Assembly (NCBI GenBank): GCA_902362725.1
Contig: CABIXM010000013.1
Coordinates: 14,254-78,253, forward strand
Direction: 5' to 3'
Origin: Clostridiaceae bacterium
GTDB taxonomy: Bacteria > Bacillota > Clostridia > Lachnospirales > Lachnospiraceae
DNA length: 64,000 nucleotides
Shown here: positions 9,032-15,742 of the stretch, in pieces
Layout of the letters: each line of letters starts with the position of its first letter
How positions within the stretch are numbered: position 1 is the first letter of the stretch
The notes under the pieces: model-generated
The model's database searches: none
Seen by the model: only the letters and a program-made list of their open reading frames with translations
Told to the model about the DNA's origin: nothing
Position numbers and translations under genes: made by a program

Positions 9032-9403
9032 ATGAAACTTCATGCGTCCGGGGAGGACTACCTGGAAACCATCCTTGTTCTCCAAAAGAAACGCGGTATG
9101 GTGCGCTCCGTAGATGTGGCCCGGCACATGGAGGTGTCAAAGCCCAGCGTGTGCCATGCAGTGGCTACCTTGCGGGACGGCGGCTTTCTTATGATGGACG
9201 AAGATCACTTTCTCCATCTGACCGATGTGGGCCGCGAGGTAGCCGAAAAAATCTACGAGCGTCACTGCTTCTTTACCGAGCAGCTTATCACCGCAGGCGT
9301 TGACCCCAAAACTGCGGAGGCCGATGCCTGTCGTATTGAACACATCATCAGCGATGAGAGTTTTGACCGGCTGAAAGAAGCAGTCGAACAAGAGCAAGAC
9401 TAA
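9032..9403 (+). CDS. DtxR/MntR-family metal-dependent transcriptional regulator
   Basis: 123 aa, the short two-domain form without an SH3 domain. An N-terminal winged helix (residues 5-65, with SVDVARHMEVSKPSVCHAV as recognition region) is followed by the metal-binding/dimerisation domain. Likely metal ligands include Asp9 and Glu12 (SGEDYLETI), a His near residue 77 (ERHCFF) and the IEH triplet near residue 102. It lies 11 nt after the YbtQ-like gene behind AGGAGG and so should be made with the transporters. Its expected role is iron- or manganese-dependent repression of the cassette through the palindrome at 2641-2658; EqbA plays this part in equibactin. Confidence 0.88.
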   Translation: MKLHASGEDYLETILVLQKKRGMVRSVDVARHMEVSKPSVCHAVATLRDGGFLMMDEDHFLHLTDVGREVAEKIYERHCFFTEQLITAGVDPKTAEADACRIEHIISDESFDRLKEAVEQEQD

Positions 9404-9691
9404 AACCGAATAAGCCAAGCGATCCTGCCCCGCAAGACGGGGAAAGAAAAAAACCGTTGCAGGGCAGGCAGCTTTGTGCGCCCAAAATGGATTTTCCGGG
9501 TACTGCGGCGGTTTTGAGTACATCAAGGCCGCCGTTCCTTATGCCCTCGACAAAGGAGTGACGACTACACGCTGACACGGCGGCTTTAGGAGGGAGCCGC
9601 CGTGAAGCAAAGACCGCTTCGACATAATTCGGCAGGAATTTACCTGTCAAAAAAAGCCTGACCGTCAATCGGCCCCCATCTGCTTATGAAC

Positions 9692-9703
9692 AGGCACTAT
9701 CGT
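9692..9703. promoter_or_regulatory. Candidate XRE-repressor half site, copy 1
   Basis: AGGCACTATCGT is identical to the 12-mer covering the GTG start codon of the XRE gene (10730-10741), about 1 kb away and ahead of the sigma-like gene. Related forms (GGCACGATA or its complement) recur at 10758-10766 and 10806-10814. Confidence 0.4.
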
Positions 9704-9739
9704 GGCTGGTCCATAAGCGTCATAAGTCCTCTTTTAGCA

Positions 9740-9776
9740 GCGCCAGCCGCCGTTCTTCGGATGCTGGCGCTTTTGT
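9740..9776 (+). terminator. Intrinsic terminator or attenuator
   Basis: Perfect 8-bp arms GCGCCAGC (9740-9747) and GCTGGCGC (9763-9770) are followed by TTTTGTTT. It lies about 94 bp before the sigma-like gene and so could terminate cargo read-through or attenuate that gene. Confidence 0.65.
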
Positions 9777-9869
9777 TTGTCGTTTTTTCGGGAATTTCCC
9801 CGAAAGGTGTCGCTCACCGCCTTCATTTCGGTTCACCCGTCAACCCGTGAATCGAAATGGAGGTACATA

Positions 9870-10295
9870 ATGCAGAAGATCAATCTTCGGGAACTGTATC
9901 CCGATGTGTATAAAACCGATGTCTTTGTAGACGTGGCCGAGGAAGTCGTGGCCGCGATCCGGGGCCAGGAGCAGGACGATGCCGCCTATGAACGCCGGAA
10001 GTTCCGGCACAAGGCTCACTACTCTCTGAACCGGGAGGATGGCATTGAAAACGATGCCCTCAACCGGCCACTCACCCCGGAGGAAGTCCTGGAGCAGAAG
10101 CTGCTGCGGGAGGAAGTGTATGCCGCGCTGATGCAGCTGACAGCCATCCAGGCCCGGCGTATCTACGCCCGGTTTTACCTGGGCATGACGGTGGCCGAGA
10201 TCGCCCGGATCGAGGGTGCTGACCGTCGCCGCGTGTGGGAGAGCATCCGGCGCGGACTGAAGAAGCTGGCGTGGTTGCTGGATACGGCCCAATAA
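9870..10295 (+). CDS. Sigma-70-like/HTH protein of conjugative element
   Basis: 141 aa. The C-terminal half (residues ~75-135) resembles sigma-70 region 4: an ALMQLTAIQARRIYARFYL helix followed by the HTH MTVAEIARIEGADRRRVWES. Region 2 is not evident, so it may be a reduced sigma factor or a sigma-like activator. Proteins of this size and sequence type occur in most Tn1549-like elements upstream of the recombinase module. ATG 9870 follows GGAGGT at 9859; the longer frame from 9777 has no ribosome site. It probably controls element genes, but no target was identified. Confidence 0.75.
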   Translation: MQKINLRELYPDVYKTDVFVDVAEEVVAAIRGQEQDDAAYERRKFRHKAHYSLNREDGIENDALNRPLTPEEVLEQKLLREEVYAALMQLTAIQARRIYARFYLGMTVAEIARIEGADRRRVWESIRRGLKKLAWLLDTAQ

Positions 10296-10321
10296 CCTGA
10301 CCGCCGCATAGCGGCAAAAAG

Positions 10322-10357
10322 AGAGCCGGTGGGGGTTTTTATTCCTCCACCGGCTTA
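10322..10357. terminator. Bidirectional terminator between convergent sigma-like and XRE genes
   Basis: Arms AGCCGGTGG (10324-10332) and CCACCGGCT (10347-10355) with a T-rich loop. It lies between the stops of two convergent genes and slightly overlaps the XRE stop region. Confidence 0.65.
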
Positions 10358-10735
10358 CTTATTCTCTAAATGTTCATATGGGTCAACCCCAGCCGTCTGC
10401 ACCATCTCTTTTAGCTCATCAGTCAACGCGCGGGTCGAGTTTAACAGCACTTTTCTGGCAGCCGGAGGGCACGAAAGGTAAAGCTGCCGCATATCGTTGG
10501 CGGCTTGCTCATCTTCGGGCAGATCGAGATTCATCAGGGAATCTAAAGATAAATTCAAGACTTTGCAAAAAGCGCGCAGAACCTCAAAAGAAGGATTCTT
10601 CACCCCTCTTTCGCAGCCTTGAACGTGCTTTAGAGAAACGTGGCTCAGATCTGCGAGTTCCTGCTGCGTCAATCCTTTTTCCTTACGCGCTTTTTGTATC
10701 CTTCGTCCCAGCTCTTTTATCAGTTCCATAGGCAC
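10355..10735 (-). CDS. XRE-family HTH transcriptional repressor
   Basis: 126 aa. A Cro/CI-type helix-turn-helix occupies residues ~8-62 (GLTQQELADLSHVSLKHVQGCERG), followed by a ~60-residue helical tail. The start is taken as GTG, because AAGGAG lies 6-7 nt upstream of it, whereas the next ATG (third codon) is too far. The GTG itself lies within the 12-mer AGGCACTATCGT, and two related sequences lie within 85 bp upstream, which suggests autorepression. It probably keeps element excision and transfer genes silent; that role is inferred from position. Confidence 0.85.
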   Translation of the reverse strand: MPMELIKELGRRIQKARKEKGLTQQELADLSHVSLKHVQGCERGVKNPSFEVLRAFCKVLNLSLDSLMNLDLPEDEQAANDMRQLYLSCPPAARKVLLNSTRALTDELKEMVQTAGVDPYEHLENK

Positions 10736-10741
10736 TATCGT
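10730..10741. promoter_or_regulatory. Candidate XRE-repressor half site, copy 2 (overlaps own start codon)
   Basis: Exact repeat of the 12-mer at 9692-9703, covering the GTG start codon of the XRE gene. Confidence 0.4.
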
Positions 10742-10757
10742 CTCCTTAATTATATTT

Positions 10758-10833
10758 TATCGTGCCCATTTCCTTGCAGGAAGAACCTCATAAAAGGCGT
10801 TTTTAGGCACGATAGTACCTATTTTATTGTGCT
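10758..10833. promoter_or_regulatory. Candidate XRE-repressor operator region with further half sites
   Basis: TATCGTGCC (10758-10766), the imperfect palindrome AGGCACGATAGTACCT (10805-10820) and TATTGTGC (10826-10833) lie in the leader upstream of the XRE gene. All are variants of GGCACGATA in one orientation or the other. Confidence 0.4.
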
Positions 10834-10867
10834 TATAAGGAGCTTGCGCTGTCCGCAGCTTCTATGA

Positions 10868-11384
10868 AGGGACAAGGCAACATATTTTTTCAAATAAATC
10901 GCAGTACAGACAGGACAAATCGCCTGTTTTTGTCATGGCTGTCAAGAAGGAGCTTTTCTTTCGCTGACCTTTGACAACTGAATACACGGCAGAACAGGTA
11001 CATAACCCGCGCATGAGCGAGTGCAGGACGCCGCGAAGATGGAGCAGCCAGGAGGTGATGGACAAGCTGTTTCGGAGCGATCAACGTCCCTGTGACCCGG
11101 ATGGTGGCACATCCGGCGCGATGAGGGCGCGGGGGCTTAAAGATACTTCCTCACGGCCCGCCAAAGACTTGGGGGGAACCCTGCGGCGCACGCTACGAAC
11201 GACGCTGCGGAGTTATGACAGCCGCGCCAGCGGAGACCTGTTCTGTCCCCGGCGTCAGGGATGCGTGGCAAATATGACGAGTAATCCGAACAGAATAACA
11301 GTAGCCGCACCAGGTTTTTATCCGAAGATTTCTTTCAGACTGGTGCGGCTGTTTAAGTATTAAGATATTAAGGAGGCGAGAGTG
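10868..11384. other. Structured non-coding stretch of the element (no gene supported)
   Basis: About 500 bp, GC-rich, ahead of the toxin gene. A TTGACA at 10973 lacks a good -10. Open frames on both strands lack ribosome sites and recognisable domains. An 11-bp inverted repeat AGCCGCACCAG/CTGGTGCGGCT (11303-11313 and 11340-11350) could act as a terminator before the toxin. An origin-of-transfer or regulatory RNA function is possible, but I see nothing decisive. Confidence 0.35.
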
Positions 11385-11735
11385 ATGTTTGAAAAATTCC
11401 ATCGAGGTGACATATATTCGGCTGATTTAAGCCCTGGTATCGGCTCCGAACAAAGTGGCTCTCGTCCTGTACTCATTCTTCAAAACAATGTGGGAAATTG
11501 TTTCAGTCCTACGATTATTATTGCAGCAATTACCAGTGTAAGCAAAAAAAACAGAAAGTTCCCCACGCATTACCACTTAAATGACAGATGCGGTTTGGTG
11601 AAACCATCTGTTGTTATGCTGGAACAGATCAGAACAATCGACAAGTCGAGGTTAAAAAACTATATTGGTCATCTAAACAAGGATGACATGGAAAATATAA
11701 ACAAGACGCTCTTGTGCAGTCTGGGGATTACATAA
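11385..11735 (+). CDS. PemK/MazF-family toxin (endoribonuclease)
   Basis: 116 aa. It opens with the family's RGDIYSADLSPGIGSEQSGSRPV segment (described here in pieces: RGDIYxADL, then GSEQSGSRPVLI) and has the conserved SVVMLEQIRTID strand near residue 83. MazF enzymes cleave mRNA. AAGGAGG at 11370-11376 supports ATG 11385, with GTG 11382 as an alternative. No antitoxin ORF lies immediately upstream, which is where MazE normally is; the nearest small gene is 80 bp downstream. It may be an orphan carried for element stability, or its antitoxin may be unrecognised. Confidence 0.85.
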   Translation: MFEKFHRGDIYSADLSPGIGSEQSGSRPVLILQNNVGNCFSPTIIIAAITSVSKKNRKFPTHYHLNDRCGLVKPSVVMLEQIRTIDKSRLKNYIGHLNKDDMENINKTLLCSLGIT

Positions 11736-11815
11736 AAGTGCCGAAAGGCTCGTATCATTTTCAGGCTGTGCAAGTAGAGTTATAATTTCGTTAGGAATTG
11801 CGGAGGTGATTCTGA

Positions 11816-11977
11816 ATGGAGAATATCCAGAATAAAAGCGCATTGATTCCTTCAGATGAAATCCGGTCAGAAGAACTTCTGGCGGAACAAAAATTTGAAG
11901 CGTTTATTACTTCGCTGGCACATATCATCGAGAAATATGGTATGAGAGTGCTGGGCGAGGTTGACGGAGCTGCGTGA
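11816..11977 (+). CDS. Small acidic/helical hypothetical protein (53 aa) before recombinase
   Basis: 53 codons behind a GGAGGTGATT ribosome site 7-8 nt from ATG 11816. The sequence is helical (EELLAEQKFEAFITSLAHII) and ends EVDGAA. It lies 55 bp upstream of the recombinase and 80 bp after the toxin, probably in one transcript with the recombinase; a TATAAT at 11781-11786 could serve as the -10. No family recognised. It could be an excision accessory protein or an antitoxin; both are guesses from position. Confidence 0.6.
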   Translation: MENIQNKSALIPSDEIRSEELLAEQKFEAFITSLAHIIEKYGMRVLGEVDGAA

Positions 11978-12032
11978 GAATCGCAGCTTTACATAGGATA
12001 TTTTCCAAAAGTAAATTTTGGAGGTATGAATT

Positions 12033-13772
12033 ATGAACCGATATGGAAAACGCTGTGTTTTGTATCCGAGGGTCAGCACAGAGATGCAAGTGGACGGATA
12101 CAGCCTGGAAGGTCAAAAAAATATGCTGACACGATTTGCGGATCGTGAGGAAATGATCGTTGTTGATACTTATGAAGATGCCGGTAAATCCGGTAAATCC
12201 ATTGAGGGACGGCCTGCCTTTCAAAAAATGCTCAGAGATATTGAGGATGGCTTGGACATTGACTATATTTTAGTGTATAAGCTGTCACGGTTTGGCCGTA
12301 ATGCAGCAGATATACTTAACTCTTTGGAGTTGGTTCAATCTTATGGTGTAAATCTGATTTGCATAGAAGAAGGGATTGATTCCTCTCAGACAAGCGGAAA
12401 ACTTTTGATTTCTGTACTATCTGCTGTGGCTGAGATTGAGCGTGAGAATATTATCGAGCAGACGATGAACGGGCGGCGCGAAAAGGCACGGCAAGGTGGA
12501 TGGAATGGTGGCTTTGCTCCCTACGGGTATACACTGGAAGATAACAAGCTGATGATTGAAGAAACAGAGGCTGTGGCAATACGGAAGATTTTTGAATTAT
12601 ATACTTCATCGGAAATCGGTTTGGGTGGTATTGCGAATCAGTTGAACTTACAAGGTATACGGAAAATTCCGAGGCAGCATGGCACATTAGAGGATTGGAC
12701 AGGACATTTTATTAAACTGATATTGGATAACCCGGTTTATTGCGGTAAAATTGCTTATGGACGGAGAACGAAGGAAAAAGTCAAAGGCACAAAAAACGAT
12801 TACCAGATGAAAAGAAATGACGATTACATTCTGACAGAGGGACAGCATAAAGGAATCGTTAGTGAGGAGGTATGGGAAAAGGCTCATGCCAAGCGTCTTA
12901 GAACCGGAGTAAAGCAACCGTCAAAAATTGGGCGGGATCGAGTTCATTTGTTATCCGGTCTGCTGAAATGCCCGGTTTGTGGAAGTCCCATGTATACGAA
13001 TAAACACGCATGGACAAATAAAGATGGCACTTACAAAGAAATTTACTATTATGTATGTAGTCGGAATAGGATGGTCAGGGGTAAGCATTGTGAATATAAG
13101 GCAATGCTGAAAAAGACCGATATTGAACCGATGGTCATTGAGGCAATTCGTGAGATCGTAAGGAATGAGGAATATGCCCAGGCCATTAAAAAACGGATTG
13201 GCGTTCAGATTGACACGAAAGCAGTGGATAAAGAACTGGAGGGCTATCAGGCAAAGCTGAAGGAAGTTGATTTGAATAAAACAAGATTGGAACGGGAAAT
13301 TGACAGTCTCCCTGCTGATGCAAAATACCGGGAACGAAAGCTCCATGATATGACCTTGCGGTTAGATTCCCTATATGATGTCATTGTTGAGCTGGAGGAA
13401 AAAATCGAAGATGCCAGACTTCGGCGAGATGCAATTAAGCAGCAGGCAATTACTCTTGAGAATATTTACAAAATCATGGTGAATTTCGACTGCGTTTATA
13501 ATATAATAAATGACGAAGAAAAGAGAAATGTGGTCACAGCCTTGATTAAGGAAATTGAAATTTACAGGAATGACGAGTCTGAATATCCGCTAAAGCGGAT
13601 TGGTCTGAATTTTCCGGTGTTCAAGGATGGCGGGGAAGTTACGGAGCTTTTGTGGGACAAAGGGAATACCGTTGAAGCGCTTGATATAGCGAGAACTCTG
13701 CACTACGCCGATGGCGAGCACATAGGCCAGCGCCAGGGCCAGCATATCCGAAAAGAATTTCTTCCCATTTAA
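12033..13772 (+). CDS. Large serine recombinase (TnpX/TndX type)
   Basis: 579 codons. The N-terminal resolvase domain (residues 1-150) has the catalytic Ser in YPRVSTEMQ and the GYSLEGQ segment. A recombinase domain follows (~160-300), then a zinc ribbon (CPVCGSP ... CSRN ... HCEY, ~310-365) and a long coiled coil (~390-480). It cuts and rejoins att sites with a 2-bp core, integrating and excising the element. The native C-terminus has been altered: after about codon 547 (GNTVE, at 13,673) the frame runs through the attachment junction into antisense sequence of a host ABC gene, adding ~32 foreign residues. Confidence 0.93.
   Translation: MNRYGKRCVLYPRVSTEMQVDGYSLEGQKNMLTRFADREEMIVVDTYEDAGKSGKSIEGRPAFQKMLRDIEDGLDIDYILVYKLSRFGRNAADILNSLELVQSYGVNLICIEEGIDSSQTSGKLLISVLSAVAEIERENIIEQTMNGRREKARQGGWNGGFAPYGYTLEDNKLMIEETEAVAIRKIFELYTSSEIGLGGIANQLNLQGIRKIPRQHGTLEDWTGHFIKLILDNPVYCGKIAYGRRTKEKVKGTKNDYQMKRNDDYILTEGQHKGIVSEEVWEKAHAKRLRTGVKQPSKIGRDRVHLLSGLLKCPVCGSPMYTNKHAWTNKDGTYKEIYYYVCSRNRMVRGKHCEYKAMLKKTDIEPMVIEAIREIVRNEEYAQAIKKRIGVQIDTKAVDKELEGYQAKLKEVDLNKTRLEREIDSLPADAKYRERKLHDMTLRLDSLYDVIVELEEKIEDARLRRDAIKQQAITLENIYKIMVNFDCVYNIINDEEKRNVVTALIKEIEIYRNDESEYPLKRIGLNFPVFKDGGEVTELLWDKGNTVEALDIARTLHYADGEHIGQRQGQHIRKEFLPI
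13674..13675. other. Right attachment junction (attR) of the integrative element, GA core
   Basis: Left of this point the sequence encodes the recombinase. Right of it the minus strand encodes an ABC-exporter N-terminus ending SSRYIKRF. In intact ABC exporters this segment usually continues with an aromatic residue and Arg-rich sequence, whereas here it reads into element sequence. GA is the known core dinucleotide of TnpX/TndX-type recombinases. Position is accurate to a few bases. Confidence 0.65.
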
Positions 13773-13931
13773 AATGTCGATGAGGCAGGCCGCCATTTTC
13801 CCCTCGAACCAGGGACCGGCCAGCAGGCCCAGATTATAGATGAGTCCCGACACTGTGACAGCCAGCAGAACCTTCCATTCTGCCTGAAAATAGGACAGCA
13901 CACGGTCGGAGCGGAACTTGTTATTTGCCAT
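13676..13931 (-). pseudogene. ABC transporter permease/ATPase, N-terminal fragment disrupted by the element
   Basis: About 85 residues: MANNKFRSDRVLSYF, a first membrane helix (LAVTVSGLIYNLGLLAGPWF), a loop and a second helix (MLALALAYVLAIGVVQSS) ending RYIKRF. This is the start of an exporter-type ABC half-transporter. The rest of the membrane domain and the whole ATPase are missing because the element has inserted. ATG 13931 follows GAAAGGG and a very good promoter (13971-13999), so the gene was probably active before insertion. The remaining part should lie at the element's other end, outside this window. Confidence 0.75.
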
Positions 13932-13970
13932 AAAAGAAACCCTTTCTTTTGTGAAAAACATACTAAAAAA

Positions 13971-13999
13971 AGCATAGTACAGTGACGAAAAGTTGTCAA
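13971..13999 (-). promoter_or_regulatory. Promoter of disrupted ABC gene
   Basis: On the minus strand: TTGACA, 17 bp, TATGCT. It would now transcribe into the element and antisense to the recombinase gene. Confidence 0.65.
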
Positions 14000-14026
14000 T
14001 AAAAACAGAAAGGTGGTTACAGGAGG

Positions 14027-14056
14027 TTTACAGATTCCCCTTCCCGGGAGTATAAT
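14027..14056 (+). promoter_or_regulatory. Promoter of xylulokinase gene
   Basis: TTTACA (14027-14032), 18-bp spacer, perfect TATAAT (14051-14056), 57 bp before the start codon. Confidence 0.65.
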
Positions 14057-14112
14057 AGAAATCGGCAAGAAAGTATTGGGAAATATTATGACTACAAGGA
14101 GGAGAAGATAAA

Positions 14113-15600
14113 ATGGAACAGTTTCTGATTGCACATGATTTGGGAACCTCGGGGGACAAGGCGACGCTTTTTACCACAGAGGGACGGCAGGTGCGAAGCT
14201 ACACCGCATCCTATGATGTGCATTTTTTTCATGGTAATTATGCGGAGCAGGATCCGGAAAACTGGTGGGACGCAGTCTGCGAGGCCACAAAGGCCGTATT
14301 GGATGGGGAGGACGCAAGCCGGGTAGCGGCCATGTCTTTCAGTGCCCAGATGCAGGGCTGTCTGCCGGTGGATAAGAACGGAAGACCCCTCAGGGATTCT
14401 ATGATCTGGGCGGATATGCGCGCGGTCAAAGAGGCGAAGCAGCTGGAGGACGCCATCGGTGCCGACCGGATTTATCAGATTACCGGACACCGGATAGCGG
14501 CCAGCTACAGCATTGAAAAGCTCATGTGGCTGAAAGCCAATGAGCCGGAGGTCTATGAGAAGACCTATAAAATGCTGCAGGCCAAGGATTATATTATCCA
14601 GAGAGCGACCGGTGAGTTTGTGACCGATTATTCCGACGCGTCCGGCACCCAGGCGCTGGATCTTCGGAAGCTGGAGTGGTCAGACGAGATTTTAAATGCG
14701 GCAGGCATTGACAAGGAGAAGCTGCCGACCTTAAAGCGTTCCATTGATGTGGCAGGCTATATTCAGGACAGGGTAGCTGGTGAAATCGGGCTTCACGCAG
14801 GTACTCCGGTGGTCTGCGGCGGCGGCGACGGCCCGGTGTCCGCAGTGGGCGCAGCCTGCATTAAGGACGGAGAATTTTACCTGACCTACGGAACCTCCGC
14901 ATGGATCGGCGGAACCACCACAGAGCCCTTTATTGACCCGGATAAGACTGTATTCTGCTTTGCCCATGTAATTCCGGGCAAATACATGCCCTGCGGAACC
15001 ATGCAGGCGGCAGGCAGCTCCTATGCGTATATACGGCGGGCTCTCTGCGACGATATGCCTTACGACGAGATGAACAAGCTCATCGAGAAATCCCCGGCGG
15101 GCGCACAGAACCTGATTTTCCTGCCTTATATGCTGGGTGAGCGGAGCCCCCGGTGGAATCCGGACACCAGCGCGGCGTTTCTGGGAATCAAGCCGGAGCA
15201 TGAAAAGAAGGATTATGTGCGCGCGGTGATTGAGGGAATCGCCATGAATATGGAGCTGATTCTGAAGGCCTACCGGAAGCAGGCGAAGATTGAGCAGATG
15301 AACCTGACCGGAGGCGGAGCCAAGGGCGAGGTGGTAACCCAGATCCTGGCAGATGTGCTGAACGTGAAATTTGATATGCCGGACTGTGTGGAAGCGGCCA
15401 CTTCCATCGGCGCGGCAGTTATCGCAGGCGTCGGCGTGGGCGTCTTCGACAGCTTCGATGAGATCAAGCGTTTCCTGAAATTCGAGAAGCACGTAGAACC
15501 GAAGAAAGAGAACCAGAAGGTTTACGAAGAGCTGAAGCCGGTCTTTGATGAGGCATATCATTGCCTGGTTCCGCTGTATGAGAAGCTTGCGAAACTGTAA
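14113..15600 (+). CDS. xylB: Xylulokinase (FGGY carbohydrate kinase)
   Basis: 495 aa, typical xylulokinase length. The N-terminal phosphate-binding turn HDLGTSGDKATLF, the Gln-rich substrate loop (FSAQMQG), the ADMRA segment and the C-terminal ATPase motif TGGGAKGEVVTQILAD are all present. It phosphorylates D-xylulose for entry into the pentose phosphate pathway. GGAGGAG lies before ATG 14113. It stands alone between its own promoter and terminator; no xylose isomerase or transporter is adjacent, so another FGGY substrate (for example a different pentulose) cannot be excluded. Confidence 0.85.
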   Translation: MEQFLIAHDLGTSGDKATLFTTEGRQVRSYTASYDVHFFHGNYAEQDPENWWDAVCEATKAVLDGEDASRVAAMSFSAQMQGCLPVDKNGRPLRDSMIWADMRAVKEAKQLEDAIGADRIYQITGHRIAASYSIEKLMWLKANEPEVYEKTYKMLQAKDYIIQRATGEFVTDYSDASGTQALDLRKLEWSDEILNAAGIDKEKLPTLKRSIDVAGYIQDRVAGEIGLHAGTPVVCGGGDGPVSAVGAACIKDGEFYLTYGTSAWIGGTTTEPFIDPDKTVFCFAHVIPGKYMPCGTMQAAGSSYAYIRRALCDDMPYDEMNKLIEKSPAGAQNLIFLPYMLGERSPRWNPDTSAAFLGIKPEHEKKDYVRAVIEGIAMNMELILKAYRKQAKIEQMNLTGGGAKGEVVTQILADVLNVKFDMPDCVEAATSIGAAVIAGVGVGVFDSFDEIKRFLKFEKHVEPKKENQKVYEELKPVFDEAYHCLVPLYEKLAKL

Positions 15601-15631
15601 GTGAATCTGTAATAGTTGTATTTTAGAATTA

Positions 15632-15680
15632 AAAAAGGAAGCCCCATCTGTCTCACAGAGCGGATTGGGCTTCCTTTTTA
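15632..15680 (+). terminator. Terminator of xylB
   Basis: Arms AAAAAGGAAGCCC (15632-15644 region) and GGGCTTCCTTTTT (15667-15679), a strong stem ending in a T run. Confidence 0.8.
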
Positions 15681-15694
15681 TGCGGAAATATAAG

Positions 15695-15733
15695 TAAAAA
15701 GAAGAGCCTCTGTTTTGCAGAAGCCCTTCTTTC
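15695..15733 (-). terminator. Terminator of htpG
   Basis: On the minus strand, an imperfect stem (AAAGAAGGGCTTCTG with CAGAGGCTCTTCTTT) is followed by TTA, just after the htpG stop. Confidence 0.6.
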
Positions 15734-15742
15734 GGTTCACTT

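Larger units (their letters stand above)
9404..9869. other. Non-coding stretch with hairpins between cargo and element genes
   Basis: No ORF here has a ribosome site or recognisable product. The stretch contains a CCCCG/CGGGG mini-stem near 9430, a GC-rich inverted repeat (ACGGCGGCT/AGCCGCCGT) at about 9576-9604, a 12-mer shared with the XRE gene start (9692-9703) and a terminator-like stem at 9740-9776. Such long structured leaders before the sigma-like gene are common in this element family. Confidence 0.4.

Noticed and set aside
10971..11363. 130-codon plus-strand frame in the element gap
   Set aside because: No ribosome site, no recognisable domain, Arg/Ser/Thr-rich composition typical of unselected GC-rich DNA, and it spans an inverted repeat.
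13590..13772. Treating the full recombinase C-terminus as native
   Set aside because: The last ~32 residues are the antisense of ABC-exporter sequence, so they belong to the integration site rather than the enzyme family.
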